Positions 1-8,127 of a DNA stretch of 50,237 nucleotides are shown here, in pieces. How positions within the stretch are numbered: position 1 is the stretch's first letter; every line of letters begins with the position of its first letter. The DNA lies in contig NZ_JANLJJ010000051.1 in assembly GCF_029255545.1 (NCBI RefSeq), positions 1 through 50,237 on the forward strand, read 5' to 3'. The notes under the pieces are model-generated. The model made no database searches. It was not told the origin of the DNA and saw only the letters and a list, made by a program, of their open reading frames with translations. Position numbers and translations under genes: made by a program. This DNA comes from Ferrovibrio sp. (GTDB lineage Bacteria > Pseudomonadota > Alphaproteobacteria > Ferrovibrionales > Ferrovibrionaceae).

Positions 1-2
1 CC

Positions 3-269
3 TTCTCGTTCAAGCGCGTGCGGGTGCCGCGCGACTATGTCGGCCTGGTGCTGCTGGGCGTCGGCCTGCTGGTCGCCGCCTTGCTGAACCAGCCCTGGTA
101 CACGCTGGCCGCCATCGAGCTGGCCTATCTCGGCTCGATCCCCTTCTCGGTGAAGGCGCATGAACGCCTGCGCCGCGCGGATAGCAGCCACCCGGCGGCT
201 CCGGTCGCCGCCGACGGCATCCGGCCACCCGGGGATGACGGCGAGCCGCCGCATACCGTGCTGCATTAA
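3..269 (+). CDS. pssA: CDP-diacylglycerol-serine O-phosphatidyltransferase, C-terminal fragment
   Basis: The reading frame is open from the window edge to a TAA, giving 88 residues of a protein whose start lies upstream. Two hydrophobic segments are visible (around VGLVLLGVGLLVAALL and TLAAIELAYLGSIPF), separated by a short NQPW turn. This pattern, ending with an IPFS motif and a basic stretch, is what I recognise as the C-terminus of bacterial PssA, the integral membrane enzyme that makes phosphatidylserine from CDP-diacylglycerol and serine. The CDP-alcohol phosphotransferase motif that would prove it lies outside the window. The last 30 residues are hydrophilic and Pro/Asp-rich. The next gene is convergent, 17 nt away. 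Confidence 0.62.
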   Translation, partial: FSFKRVRVPRDYVGLVLLGVGLLVAALLNQPWYTLAAIELAYLGSIPFSVKAHERLRRADSSHPAAPVAADGIRPPGDDGEPPHTVLH

Positions 270-286
270 GGATCGCCCCGCCGCCA

Positions 287-643
287 CTAGTGGCTGCGGC
301 GTTTCTGCTCTTCCAGCTTGGCCTTCAGCTTGGTGGCGAAATCGCCGCCATCCTGTTTCTGGGCCAGGAACAGTTCAATCGCCAGGGTGGCGCGCTCCTG
401 GTCGGTGACCGGCGGGCCTTTTTTCGCCAGCTTCTCGACGACCCGCAGCAATTGCGGGTTCAGCTTGGCGCGGATCGCCTTGATCTGCTGGGCCAGAACC
501 TGGCGCGGATCCTTGGCCGGCCCGGCATACTGGCGTTGCGGCGGCGGTTTGGCCGGCGCCTCGGCGCCGAACAGCCGGGCCAGAAGGCCGGGCTTTTTTG
601 CCGTTTTCCGGGATTTATCCCCGCTGGACTGGGTCAGGGCCAA
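287..643 (-). CDS. Small basic protein of unknown function (118 aa)
   Basis: I do not recognise this protein. It has a Lys/Ser/Thr-rich N-terminus (TQSSGDKSRKTAKKPG), a short hydrophobic patch LLARLFG, a Pro-rich linker, and then a helical, charged C-terminal two thirds (KDPRQVLAQQIKAIRAKLNPQLLRVVEKL) ending in a basic tail. No signal peptide or membrane segment is evident, so it is probably cytoplasmic. Codon use looks like that of neighbouring real genes and the opposite frames give only low-complexity products. It is divergent from the gene at 740, with an inverted repeat in the 96-bp gap. Confidence 0.6.
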   Translation of the reverse strand: MALTQSSGDKSRKTAKKPGLLARLFGAEAPAKPPPQRQYAGPAKDPRQVLAQQIKAIRAKLNPQLLRVVEKLAKKGPPVTDQERATLAIELFLAQKQDGGDFATKLKAKLEEQKRRSH

Positions 644-697
644 GCTTCCTTCGCGTAAAAGGTTTGGTTGATTCGATATTAACCACCTTTGGAAATA

Positions 698-718
698 ATA
701 TCGCTTGTCAAGCGTTAT
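698..718. promoter_or_regulatory. Inverted repeat in a divergent intergenic region
   Basis: The core CGCTTG-T-CAAGCG (702-714) is a perfect inverted repeat. Beyond one mismatched pair (701/715) the symmetry continues for three more pairs to 698 and 718. It sits between two divergently transcribed small genes, a typical place for an operator. A stem-loop in RNA is the alternative. No regulator can be assigned. Confidence 0.4.
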
Positions 719-739
719 ACCCCATCATACATCTGAAAC

Positions 740-1045
740 ATGAGCTTTTTGGTCCCACCGATCACGGTTCTGCCGCAGACCCAGGCGCCGTCCGCCGCCC
801 ACGGGCTTGCCCAGCAGAACCAGGCCCCCAACGCAGCCCAGGCGGCCGCGGCGGTGACGGCCGTGCCGGTGCGGGCCGAGACGCGCATGGCGGCCACCGC
901 CTCGGGCAATTCCGGCGGCTCGGATCGCGCCAAGGGCCAGAAGGGCAAGAACAGCGACAATGGCGCCGCCGCCACCGAGGCCAAGACCGACCGCGCCGGC
1001 AGCCGGCCGCGCGGCATGGGCCGCAACGCCGACCTGAGCGTCTGA
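740..1045 (+). CDS. Low-complexity Ala/Gln/Gly-rich small protein (101 aa)
   Basis: This frame encodes a protein that begins MSFLVPPITVLPQTQ and then becomes rich in Ala, Gln, Asn, Gly and Lys (for example AQAAAAVTAVPVRAE and KGQKGKNSDN), ending in NADLSV. It has no recognisable domain and is predicted to be largely disordered. No strong ribosome-binding site precedes the ATG, so the start and even the coding status are uncertain. An overlapping minus-strand frame is also long, but it is Arg-rich with the look of a shadow frame. It lies divergent from the 287-643 gene. Confidence 0.45.
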   Translation: MSFLVPPITVLPQTQAPSAAHGLAQQNQAPNAAQAAAAVTAVPVRAETRMAATASGNSGGSDRAKGQKGKNSDNGAAATEAKTDRAGSRPRGMGRNADLSV

Positions 1046-1207
1046 GCGCCTCTCCCTAAAATCCGCCTCTTTCCGTTGCCGCGCTTTCGCCAGCGTCCTG
1101 CGGCGCATGCCCCTCTTGAATCCGGCGCGCCGCCTGCCAAAATTTTTCATGGCCGGCGCGACCGCGCCGGCCTCGCATGCGGCCTGACGGAAGAGAGGAG
1201 GAAAGCC

Positions 1208-1474
1208 GTGCACCGCCCAAATCAGAGCGCCATCAGTCAGATCACCCTGGAAACCCGAGGCTATGGGGCAAAGCAGTTCTTTGTCCGCGATGTCCAGCCG
1301 CTGGTGTTGGAAGCCTGCCGCCGCAACGGCATCCGTTTCGAGGATTACGCCGCCAAGCTCGGCGTTACCCGCGCAGCCCTGGTGCTGATCCTCAAGGGCC
1401 ACGATCCGGTGCCGCGACACATGCTCGACAGCCTGCAGCACTTCACCGGCGAGATGCAGGGCGCCGCGGCCTGA
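1208..1474 (+). CDS. Small helix-turn-helix protein (88 aa)
   Basis: A GTG start at 1208 is preceded by a very strong ribosome-binding site (GAGAGGAGGAAA, 1192-1203), which decides the start although the frame is open further upstream. After about 25 residues comes a region resembling a lambda-repressor/XRE-type helix-turn-helix (residues about 32-80): ACRRNGIRFEDYAAKLGVTR, then a recognition-helix-like AALVLILKG and a third helix MLDSLQHF. This suggests a small DNA-binding protein, but such short HTH matches are weak evidence. There is no sensor or dimerisation domain. The gene stands alone, followed by another small gene on the same strand after about 90 nt. Confidence 0.62.
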   Translation: MHRPNQSAISQITLETRGYGAKQFFVRDVQPLVLEACRRNGIRFEDYAAKLGVTRAALVLILKGHDPVPRHMLDSLQHFTGEMQGAAA

Positions 1475-1564
1475 GCGGTTCAGCCGCGGCTCTCAGGTTT
1501 TGTTAACCATGCCGACCGCACTCTCCCTCGGGTCATGAGTGATTCGCCTGAGGGGGAGAAGGAC

Positions 1565-1717
1565 ATGCCGGGTCGTATACGGCACCTGCGCGCTATACTC
1601 GCGTCGATCAACGAACAACTGCTGCAGGATGACCTTCGGCCCGAAGCGCGATCCTATCTGGAGCGGACGGCCGATGCCTGCCGCTCGGCGATCCGCGATC
1701 TGGCGATGAGGCTGTAG
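1565..1717 (+). CDS. Very small helical protein of unknown function (50 aa)
   Basis: The ATG at 1565 follows a good ribosome-binding site (GGGGGAGAAGG), so I prefer it to the in-frame ATG 30 nt upstream. The product is a single charged amphipathic helical unit (RHLRAILASINEQLLQDDL then EARSYLERTADACRSAIRDLAMRL). It resembles the many short alpha-helical proteins of unknown function in alphaproteobacteria that look like partner or anti-regulator peptides, but I cannot name a family. It is convergent with the DMT transporter. Confidence 0.5.
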   Translation: MPGRIRHLRAILASINEQLLQDDLRPEARSYLERTADACRSAIRDLAMRL

Positions 1718-1748
1718 CAGTCTATCCCGCGCGTCTATCCTGCCCGTC

Positions 1749-2633
1749 TTATCCCACCAGGGCCGGCCGGCGCAGCCAGCGGGTCAGCAGGCCGGCATTC
1801 ACCATCAGTCCGAGCAGGATCAGCGCCGAGCCGGCCAGCTCGGGCGCGGATGGCGTTTCGTCCAGCACCAACGCCGCGCTGGCCAGGCCGAAAACCGGCA
1901 CCAGCAGGGTGAAGGGCGCCACCAGAGATGCCTTGTATTGCCGCAGCAGGAAACTCCAGGCGGCGAAGCAGGCGGTGGTGGAGAGCAGGCCGATATAGAG
2001 CACGGCGAGCATGCCTTTCGCATCCAGCCCGGCGATGGCCTGCGCGATCGCCGCCTCGCCCTCGAAGATCCACGACAGGCCCAGCATCGGCAGCGGCGGC
2101 ACCGCGCTGACCCAGACCATGAAGGCGAGCGGCTGTTTCGCCGCGGCGCGGCGCGTCAGGATATTGGCAAAGCCCCAGCAGGCCGCGGCCGCGATCAGCA
2201 TCAGGAAAGCCAGCAGCGGCGTGTCGACGCCGAGATCGCTGCCGATCACCACCAGGCCGGCGGCGGCGATGCCCAGTCCGATCCATTGCACCGGGCCGGG
2301 CCGCTCGCTCAGCAGCAGGGCGGCGAAGGCCACGCTGAACAGCGCCTGGGCCTGCATCACCACCGAGGCCAGGCCGGCCGGCATGCCATGGGCCATGCCG
2401 AGGAACAGCAAGCTGAATTTCGCCACGCCCAGCACCAGCCCGGTGCCGATCACCCAGCGCCATTTCACGCCAGGATGACGGAACAGCAGCAGGAAGGGCA
2501 GCGAGGCCACGGCAAAGCGCAGGCCGTTGAACAGGAAGGGCGGGAAGCTGTCGAGCCCGATGCGGATGACAACGAAGTTGAAGCCCCAGATCGCGGCGAT
2601 CAGGACGGCAAGGGCAATATGGGGAAGCGGCAT
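1749..2633 (-). CDS. EamA-family (DMT superfamily) transporter
   Basis: This is a 294-residue inner-membrane protein with about ten hydrophobic segments arranged as two EamA repeats: the first begins IALAVLIAAIWGFNFVVIRI and the second around AAACWGFANILTRRAA. Internal duplication, the tryptophan-glycine motif at the start of each half and the length fit drug/metabolite exporters of the EamA type, which usually export amino acids or metabolites. Substrate cannot be read from sequence. I placed the start at MPLPHIALAV because the frame upstream of it has no membrane character; no strong ribosome-binding site is seen. The divergent neighbour is a PLP enzyme 136 nt away, so an exporter plus amino-acid enzyme pairing is possible but is inference. 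Confidence 0.85.
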   Translation of the reverse strand: MPLPHIALAVLIAAIWGFNFVVIRIGLDSFPPFLFNGLRFAVASLPFLLLFRHPGVKWRWVIGTGLVLGVAKFSLLFLGMAHGMPAGLASVVMQAQALFSVAFAALLLSERPGPVQWIGLGIAAAGLVVIGSDLGVDTPLLAFLMLIAAAACWGFANILTRRAAAKQPLAFMVWVSAVPPLPMLGLSWIFEGEAAIAQAIAGLDAKGMLAVLYIGLLSTTACFAAWSFLLRQYKASLVAPFTLLVPVFGLASAALVLDETPSAPELAGSALILLGLMVNAGLLTRWLRRPALVG

Positions 2634-2769
2634 CGGGCAGGCTTTTTTGTTATCAGGGCCGGCAATCTGCGCCGCCGCCGCAGGCGATGCCAGCAAAAAA
2701 ATTGTCGGGGTGCATTTCTGCGCCGATCCGGGCACTGGCGGGCCGGAGCGGCGCCGCTAAGCTCGGGCC

Positions 2770-3933
2770 ATGACCGCACAGATCCCGCCCCGGCTTCTCC
2801 CCCCGCAACGCGCCCTCTTCGACATCCCCGACGACGTCGCCTACCTGAACTGCGCCTACATGTCGCCGCTGGCCAAATCGGTGGTGGCGGCCGGCGAGGC
2901 CGGCGTGGCGCGCAAGGCGCGGCCCTGGCTGGTGACGCCGCAGGATTTCTTCACCGACACCGAAATCGTGCGCGGGCTGTTCGCCCGGCTGGTCAATGCC
3001 ACGGCCGAGGATATCGCGCTGGTGCCGGCGGCCTCCTATGGCGTGGCGGTGGCGGCCCATGCCCTGCCGCTGCAGGCGGGCCAGAGCGTGCTGACGCTGG
3101 CCGAGCAGTTTCCCTCCAATGTCTACCCCTGGATCGAGAAGGCGCGCGCCGCCAACGCGGCCCATGTGCAGGTGCCGCGCCCAGCCGATGATGACTGGAC
3201 CTCGGCCACGCTGGCCCGCATCGATGCGCGCACCGCCATCGTCGCGCTGCCGCATTGCCACTGGACCGATGGCGGCCTGCTCGATCTGGTGGCGATCCGC
3301 CGCGCCTGCACCAAAGTCGGCGCCGCGCTGGTGATCGATGCCACGCAGTCGCTCGGCGCGCTGCCCTTCGACGTGCAGGTCATCGACCCGGATTTCCTGG
3401 CCGTCGGCGGCTACAAATGGCTGATGGGGCCGTATTCCCTCGGCTATCTCTATGCCGCAAAACGCTGGCAGCAGGCGATGCCGTTCGAGCAGAACTGGAT
3501 CGCGCGTAAGGATTCGGAAAACTTCGCCGGCCTGGTGGATTATAAAAGCGAATACCAGCCCGGCGCACGCCGCTTCGATGCGGGCGAACGCAGCAACTTC
3601 GCCCTGATGCCGGCGGCGAAAGCCGCGCTCGAGATGCTGCTGGGCTGGGGCGTGGACAATATCCAGGCGACGCTGGCGTCCCGCACGGCGGCGATAGCGG
3701 CTCACGCGCAAGAGGAGCTCGGCCTCGGTTCGGCGCCAGTTGAGAAACGCGCCGGGCATTTCCTCGGCCTGCGCTTCAAAGATGGCGTGCCGGCGGCACT
3801 GCCGGCGAAGCTGGCGACGGAAAACGTGTTTGTCAGCGTGCGCGGCCAGTCGATGCGGGTGACGCCGCACCTCTACAACACCGATGCCGATGTCGAGCGT
3901 CTGTTCCGGGTGCTGAAAGGCGCGCTGGGCTGA
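2770..3933 (+). CDS. Class V aminotransferase-fold PLP enzyme
   Basis: This is a 387-residue fold-type I PLP enzyme of the class V family (NifS / isopenicillin-N-epimerase / kynureninase-like). Visible landmarks are the N-terminal YLNCAYMSPL substrate loop, the cofactor-ring Asp at D190 in VIDATQS, and the Schiff-base lysine K216 in AVGGYKWLMGP. The C-terminal small domain ends with RVTPHLYNTDADVERLF, typical of the family. The cysteine that defines desulfurases (in an RxGxHCA-like motif) is not evident, so aminotransferase, lyase or epimerase chemistry is more likely than sulfur mobilisation. Substrate unknown. It stands between a divergent DMT exporter and a convergent PAS_5 gene. Confidence 0.85.
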   Translation: MTAQIPPRLLPPQRALFDIPDDVAYLNCAYMSPLAKSVVAAGEAGVARKARPWLVTPQDFFTDTEIVRGLFARLVNATAEDIALVPAASYGVAVAAHALPLQAGQSVLTLAEQFPSNVYPWIEKARAANAAHVQVPRPADDDWTSATLARIDARTAIVALPHCHWTDGGLLDLVAIRRACTKVGAALVIDATQSLGALPFDVQVIDPDFLAVGGYKWLMGPYSLGYLYAAKRWQQAMPFEQNWIARKDSENFAGLVDYKSEYQPGARRFDAGERSNFALMPAAKAALEMLLGWGVDNIQATLASRTAAIAAHAQEELGLGSAPVEKRAGHFLGLRFKDGVPAALPAKLATENVFVSVRGQSMRVTPHLYNTDADVERLFRVLKGALG

Positions 3934-3940
3934 AAGCCGC

Positions 3941-4522
3941 TCACGCCACCATGGCGGCGGCGCGTTCGGTGCTGGCGGCGCGTTCGGCGGCGGTGACGCG
4001 AAGCGGGTAGAGCCGTTCGCGCTCGATGCTGGTCCGCACCGGGCCCTGGCCATGGCCGGCGCGGCTGCTGAACACCGAAATTCCCAGCACATGGCGGATG
4101 GCGCCGGCATCGTCGCAGAGCGGCAGGGCCAGGCGGTGGAACGGCACGGTGAAACTGCGGTTGGTCGGCAGGCTGTGGGCCTGTTGCAGCAGGATCGCCG
4201 GCGTCTCGCTCACCTGCCGCACCATGTTCAGGATCAGCGGCAGCATGTCGGCATTGTATATCTCGCTCAGCCGCAGGCCCTTGAGGCAGCGGCCGAACCA
4301 GTCCGCCAGCGTTTCGCCGGCCAGATGCACGCGCGGCATGCCGTCGTCATGCAGGTCGAGAATCCAGATATCGGACAATGCCTGGCCCAGCTGCAGGGCG
4401 TCGACCGCGCGCAGGCGGGGAATCCCGCCGCCCGCGTAATGCAGCGTCATCCAGTGCCGCGCCACGGCCTGCAGCTTGGCATCGGGCATGTCCACGATCA
4501 GGGAGGCAAGGCCGTGTTCCAT
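3941..4522 (-). CDS. PAS_5-type sensory protein, copy 1
   Basis: This 193-residue protein matches the alphaproteobacterial PAS_5 architecture: a leading helix with a conserved tryptophan (HWMTLHYAGG, IPRLRAVDALQL), then a PAS core (DIWILDLHDDGMPRVHLAGE), the F-G-x-x-L-x-G-x-x-L turn (WFGRCLKGLRLSEIY) and a C-terminal beta part (FHRLALPLCDDAG). Such proteins have no effector domain and are presumed small sensory or adaptor modules; ligand unknown. The C-terminus is an Ala/Arg/Glu-rich extension absent from copy 2. It is a paralogue of the next gene on the same strand, 61 nt upstream, so a tandem duplication is likely. Confidence 0.8.
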   Translation of the reverse strand: MEHGLASLIVDMPDAKLQAVARHWMTLHYAGGGIPRLRAVDALQLGQALSDIWILDLHDDGMPRVHLAGETLADWFGRCLKGLRLSEIYNADMLPLILNMVRQVSETPAILLQQAHSLPTNRSFTVPFHRLALPLCDDAGAIRHVLGISVFSSRAGHGQGPVRTSIERERLYPLRVTAAERAASTERAAAMVA

Positions 4523-4583
4523 GCCGGCACGGTAGAAAGCCTGCCGTCGAAAAGGAAATTACAAAGCTGTAATGCAGACGAAT

Positions 4584-5123
4584 TTAAATGGCGGCCGAAA
4601 CGGCGTACCAGTAATCGGCGTCGACCACGGCGGCCTTGCCGCCCCTGCCGTGGTCTGCCTCGCCCAGGAACAGCGTGGCGCCGACCAGGTGGCGCACCCG
4701 GCCTTCGGCATCGGCCAGCGGAAGCGCCAACCGTTCAAAAAAAGCCGGCACCGTCCAGTCGGGGATCGTCGTATGCATGCGGTGATAGCAGATGGCGGGG
4801 TCGCCGACCACGCGGCGCGACTGTTCGGTGACGATGGGCAGGATGGCTGGGGCGAAGAGCTCCTCGTAATACCGGCCCTTCGGATTGAAGCCATACCAGC
4901 TCACCAACGTCTCGCCCGACAGGCGGATGCGGAAACGGTCGCCGTCTTCGGCATCGACGATCCAGCTGTCGGCCAGCGCCTTGGCGAAACGGATCGGGTC
5001 GAGCGCGCTCAAGGGCGGCACGCGCTGGCCATGGCTCTGGTAGAGGTCGAGCCAATGTTCGGCGAGCTGCAGGTGACCCGGCAGCCGCAGATCGGACAGC
5101 AGGATGTTCAGCGGACGATCCAT
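4584..5123 (-). CDS. PAS_5-type sensory protein, copy 2
   Basis: This 179-residue protein has the same order of motifs as its neighbour: EHWLDLYQSHGQRVPPLSAL, then DSWIVDAEDGDRFRIRLSGE, WYGFNPKGRYYEEL, and FFERLALPLADAEGRVRHLVG. The shared LALPL...DA-G--RH-LG block makes the paralogy clear by eye. It lacks any output domain and any predicted membrane segment. The spacing of 33 nt from the fabI stop makes readthrough from the fab operon possible, but no coupling is evident. Ligand and partner are unknown. Confidence 0.8.
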   Translation of the reverse strand: MDRPLNILLSDLRLPGHLQLAEHWLDLYQSHGQRVPPLSALDPIRFAKALADSWIVDAEDGDRFRIRLSGETLVSWYGFNPKGRYYEELFAPAILPIVTEQSRRVVGDPAICYHRMHTTIPDWTVPAFFERLALPLADAEGRVRHLVGATLFLGEADHGRGGKAAVVDADYWYAVSAAI

Positions 5124-5156
5124 GGTGGTGAATCCAGGAACCGCGCCGCCGTGGCG

Positions 5157-5987
5157 TCAGCCTTCGCCGTTGCCGTTCCCATTGCCGTTCAGGTCGGCCG
5201 GGTTGGGCATGCCGAGCGCGTGGAAACCCGAATCGACATGCACGATTTCGCCGGTGACGCCGGCGCCCAGGTCGGACAGCAGGAACAGCGCGGCGCCGCC
5301 CACTTCCTCCAGCGAGGCATTGCGGCGCAGCGGGCTGTGCTGGGCGGTGAACTTGAAGGTGGCCCGCGCCGAGCCGATCGCCGAGCCGGCCAGGGTGCGC
5401 ATCGGGCCGGGCGACACCGCGTTGACGCGGATATTCTGCGGGCCGAGATCGACGGCGAGGTAACGCACGCTGGCTTCCAGCGCCGCCTTGGCCACGCCCA
5501 TCACGTTGTAGTTCGGCATCACCCGCGTCGAGCCTTCATAGGTCAGCGTGATCAGCGCGCCGCCCTTCGCCATATAGGGCGCCGCCAGCCGCGCCACCTC
5601 GGTGAAGGAATAGCAGGAGATCAGCAGCGAACGGCTGAAATTGCCGCGCGTGGTGTTGAGGTAGCGCCCCTTCAGCTCTTCCTTGTCGGAATAGGCGATG
5701 GCGTGCACCACGAAGTCGATCTCGTTGCCGAACGCGGCGGCGACCGTCTCGAAGGCCTGGCGCATCGAGGTTTCGTCCTCGACGTCGCAGGGCACCACGG
5801 CCTTGGCGTTCACGCTCTCGGCCAGCGGCCGCACGCGGCGCTCGAAGGCCTCGCCCTGGAAGGTGAAGGCCAGCTCGGCGCCATGCCTGTGCAGCATGTC
5901 GGCAATACCCCAGGCGATCGAGTGGTCGTTGGCGACCCCCATGATGAGGCCGCGCCTGCCACTCATCAACGCGCGCATATCGGTCAT
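5157..5987 (-). CDS. fabI: Enoyl-[acyl-carrier-protein] reductase (NADH), FabI type
   Basis: FabI catalyses the last reductive step of each fatty acid elongation cycle in the cytoplasm. The 276-residue product is an SDR with the N-terminal nucleotide loop GVANDHSIAWGIA and the FabI catalytic signature: Y150, Y160 and K167 (PNYNVMGVAK). The substrate-loop region VSPGPMRTLAGSAI follows. I chose the ATG at 5985-5987 because it gives the usual FabI N-terminus; no strong ribosome-binding site precedes it. The C-terminus carries a short Asn/Gly repeat (NGNGNGNG) that is unusual and probably disordered. It is the third gene of fabA-fabB-fabI, 49 nt after fabB. Confidence 0.95.
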   Translation of the reverse strand: MTDMRALMSGRRGLIMGVANDHSIAWGIADMLHRHGAELAFTFQGEAFERRVRPLAESVNAKAVVPCDVEDETSMRQAFETVAAAFGNEIDFVVHAIAYSDKEELKGRYLNTTRGNFSRSLLISCYSFTEVARLAAPYMAKGGALITLTYEGSTRVMPNYNVMGVAKAALEASVRYLAVDLGPQNIRVNAVSPGPMRTLAGSAIGSARATFKFTAQHSPLRRNASLEEVGGAALFLLSDLGAGVTGEIVHVDSGFHALGMPNPADLNGNGNGNGEG

Positions 5988-6036
5988 ATCGGAATCCGGA
6001 AAGGAAGGAGTTATTGTTATGGGCGGGCTGGCGCGA

Positions 6037-7269
6037 TCAGGCTTCGTAGCGCTGGAACACCAGCGACGCATTGGTGCCGCCGAAGCCGAAGGAATTCGAC
6101 ATCACGCGGTTCAGCGTCACGTTGTCGCGGCGTTCGCGCACGATCGGGAAGCCTTCGGCGCCGGGGTCGAGATTCTCGATATTGGCCGAGGCGGCGATGA
6201 AGTTGTCGCGCATCATCAGGATCGAATAGATCGCTTCCTGCGCGCCGGCGGCGCCCAGCGAATGGCCGGTCAGCGACTTGGTCGAGCTGATCGCCGGCAC
6301 GGTTTCGCCGAATACCTCGCGGATCGCCTTCAGCTCGGTGATGTCGCCGGCCGGCGTCGAGGTGCCATGGGTGTTGATATAGTCGATCGGCGCGTTGCTG
6401 CCGCGCGCGCTTTCGGCCAGCGCCATCTGCATGCAGCGCACCGCGCCCTCGCCGGACGGCGCGACCATGTCGGCGCCATCGGAAGTGGCGCCATAGCCGA
6501 CCAGCTCGGCATAGATTTTGGCGCCGCGCGCCTTGGCATGCTCCAGCTCTTCCATGATGACGATGCCGCCGCCGCCGGCGATCACGAAACCGTCGCGATC
6601 CTTGTCATAGGCGCGCGAGGCGCGTTCCGGCGTGGCATTGTAGGCCGAGCTCATCGCCGGCATGGCGTCGAACAGGCAGCTGAGCGTCCAGTCCAGCTCC
6701 TCGCCGCCGCCGGCGAAGATGACATCCTGCTTGCCCAGCTGGATCAGCTCCGCGGCATTGCCGATGCAATGCGCCGAGGTCGAGCAGGCCGAGCTGATCG
6801 AGTAATTCACGCCCTTGATCTTGAAGGCGGTGGAGAGCACGGCCGAGCAGGTGCTCGACATCGTGCGCGGCACCATGAAGGGGCCGATCTTCTTCGGGCC
6901 GCCCTTTTCGCGCACGATATCGGCGGAAGCGACCAGATTCCTGGTCGAGGCGCCGCCGGAGCCGACGATCAGCCCGGTGCGCGGATTGATGATGTCGCCC
7001 GGCTCCAGGCCGCTATCGGCGATCGCCTGCTCCATGGCGAGATAGGCATAGGCCGCGCCATCGCCCATGAAGCGCTTCTGGCGCCGGTCGATGGCGGCGT
7101 CGAGGTCGATCTTGACGGTGCCATGCACCTGGCTGCGGAAGCCGAGCCTGGCATATTCCTCGGAAAAGACGATGCCGGAACGGCCGGCCTTCAGGCTGTC
7201 GGCCACGTCCTCGACGTTGTTGCCGATGGACGAGGTGATGCCGATACCGGTGACGACGACGCGACGCAT
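6037..7269 (-). CDS. fabB: 3-oxoacyl-[acyl-carrier-protein] synthase I, FabB type
   Basis: This is the condensing enzyme needed to elongate the cis-3-decenoyl intermediate made by FabA, so it is required for anaerobic-type unsaturated fatty acid synthesis. The 410-residue thiolase-fold protein shows the nucleophile C162 in [14 protein letters not shown], the first catalytic His in [11 protein letters not shown] and the second in [13 protein letters not shown]. The start at [10 protein letters not shown] has a GAGGAG ribosome-binding site about 10 nt upstream; the frame continues 11 codons further without support. It lies between fabA and fabI on the same strand, as in many alphaproteobacteria. 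Confidence 0.95.
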   Translation of the reverse strand: MRRVVVTGIGITSSIGNNVEDVADSLKAGRSGIVFSEEYARLGFRSQVHGTVKIDLDAAIDRRQKRFMGDGAAYAYLAMEQAIADSGLEPGDIINPRTGLIVGSGGASTRNLVASADIVREKGGPKKIGPFMVPRTMSSTCSAVLSTAFKIKGVNYSISSACSTSAHCIGNAAELIQLGKQDVIFAGGGEELDWTLSCLFDAMPAMSSAYNATPERASRAYDKDRDGFVIAGGGGIVIMEELEHAKARGAKIYAELVGYGATSDGADMVAPSGEGAVRCMQMALAESARGSNAPIDYINTHGTSTPAGDITELKAIREVFGETVPAISSTKSLTGHSLGAAGAQEAIYSILMMRDNFIAASANIENLDPGAEGFPIVRERRDNVTLNRVMSNSFGFGGTNASLVFQRYEA

Positions 7270-7372
7270 GGGCGTGAGACTCCTCAAATGCGGGCCGGAC
7301 AATGCCGGGCCGCAATCATACCGCAGGAACCGTTACAGTTTGCAGCGGCAGATGTTGTGATCAGGCCGCGGC

Positions 7373-7897
7373 TCAAGCAGCAGCAGGCGCCATGCCGTCG
7401 GGGAACACACCGACGCGCATGTCCTTGCATTCATAGGCCGGTTTGCCGTCGATATACATCGTGCCGTCGGCAATCGCGATGCCGAACTTGCGCAGCAGCA
7501 GCTTCTTGATGTCGATCTTGAAGGTGATCTTCTTGGCGGCCGGCGTGACCATGTCGGAGAATTTCACCTCGCCGACGCTCAAGGCGCGGCCCTTGCCGGG
7601 CGCCTTCATCCAGCCGAGGAAGAAACCAACCAGCTGCCACATGGCATCCAGGCCGAGGCAGCCCGGCATCACCGGGTCGTTTTCGAAATGGCAGGGGAAG
7701 AACCACAGGTTGGGCTTGATATCCAGCTCGGCCTCGATCTCGCCCTTGCCGTATTTGCCGCCGTCGCTGACGATTTTCACGATGCGGTCGAGCATCAGCA
7801 TGGGCGGCAGCGGCAGGCGGGCATTGCCCTCGCCGAACAGCTTGCCATGCGCGCAAGCCAGCAGATCCTCGTAGCTGTAACTGTTCTTCTGTTCCAC
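7373..7897 (-). CDS. fabA: 3-hydroxydecanoyl-ACP dehydratase/isomerase FabA
   Basis: FabA introduces the cis double bond at the C10 stage and branches the pathway toward unsaturated fatty acids. The 174-residue single hot-dog protein has the catalytic His70 in [14 protein letters not shown] and Asp84 in [12 protein letters not shown], both in the expected spacing. The start is GTG, preceded by a GAGGG ribosome-binding site. It is the first gene of fabA-fabB-fabI; 103 nt separates it from fabB. Directly upstream, in its leader, are three 18-bp tandem repeats. Confidence 0.95.
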   Translation of the reverse strand: MEQKNSYSYEDLLACAHGKLFGEGNARLPLPPMLMLDRIVKIVSDGGKYGKGEIEAELDIKPNLWFFPCHFENDPVMPGCLGLDAMWQLVGFFLGWMKAPGKGRALSVGEVKFSDMVTPAAKKITFKIDIKKLLLRKFGIAIADGTMYIDGKPAYECKDMRVGVFPDGMAPAAA

Positions 7898-7920
7898 GTT
7901 GGGAAACCCTCAACCCCGTT

Positions 7921-7974
7921 GTCACGCTCGATGCCGGTGTCACGCTCGATACCGGTGTCACGCTCGATACCGGC
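7921..7974. repeat. Three 18-bp tandem repeats in the fabA leader
   Basis: The unit GTCACGCTCGATACCGGT occurs three times in direct head-to-tail order (7921-7938, 7939-7956, 7957-7974); copy 1 has G for A at position 12 and copy 3 has C for T at position 18. A fourth, strongly decayed copy may follow toward fabA. The array lies 24-77 nt upstream of the fabA start codon. In one minus-strand frame it would read DTGIER repeats, but that frame has no supported start. Confidence 0.9.
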
Positions 7975-8099
7975 CTGTCGCGCCCAGTGACGGGCGCCGC
8001 CTGATATGGCTGGCGATCCTCCCGGCGGCCTGCCCCTGCATGCCCGGATGTCTGCTCCCGGGGCCATAAGTTGCGGACCGGCCTTCGCCTTCCGGGGAC

Positions 8100-8127
8100 A
8101 ATGTAGTGATCCGGGGCCCAGTCGCAA
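8100..8127 (-). promoter_or_regulatory. Possible sigma70-type promoter for fabA
   Basis: On the minus strand TTGCGA (8127-8122) is followed after 16 nt by TACATT (8105-8100). The fit is moderate. It would give a leader of nearly 200 nt that contains the 18-bp repeats. No better candidate was seen between the repeats and irr. Confidence 0.3.

Noticed and set aside
2653-4110. Long minus-strand frame opposite the class V aminotransferase
   Set aside because: Arg/His/Gly-rich shadow; the plus strand has the PLP lysine and family motifs.
5698-7509. Long plus-strand frame opposite fabI and fabB
   Set aside because: Composition typical of an antisense shadow; the minus strand holds well-recognised enzymes with catalytic residues.
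7921-7974. CRISPR array
   Set aside because: The copies are directly adjacent with no spacers and number only three.
7795-8127. Minus-strand reading frame with DTGIER repeats through the 18-bp array
   Set aside because: No supported start or ribosome-binding site, and it runs out of frame into fabA.
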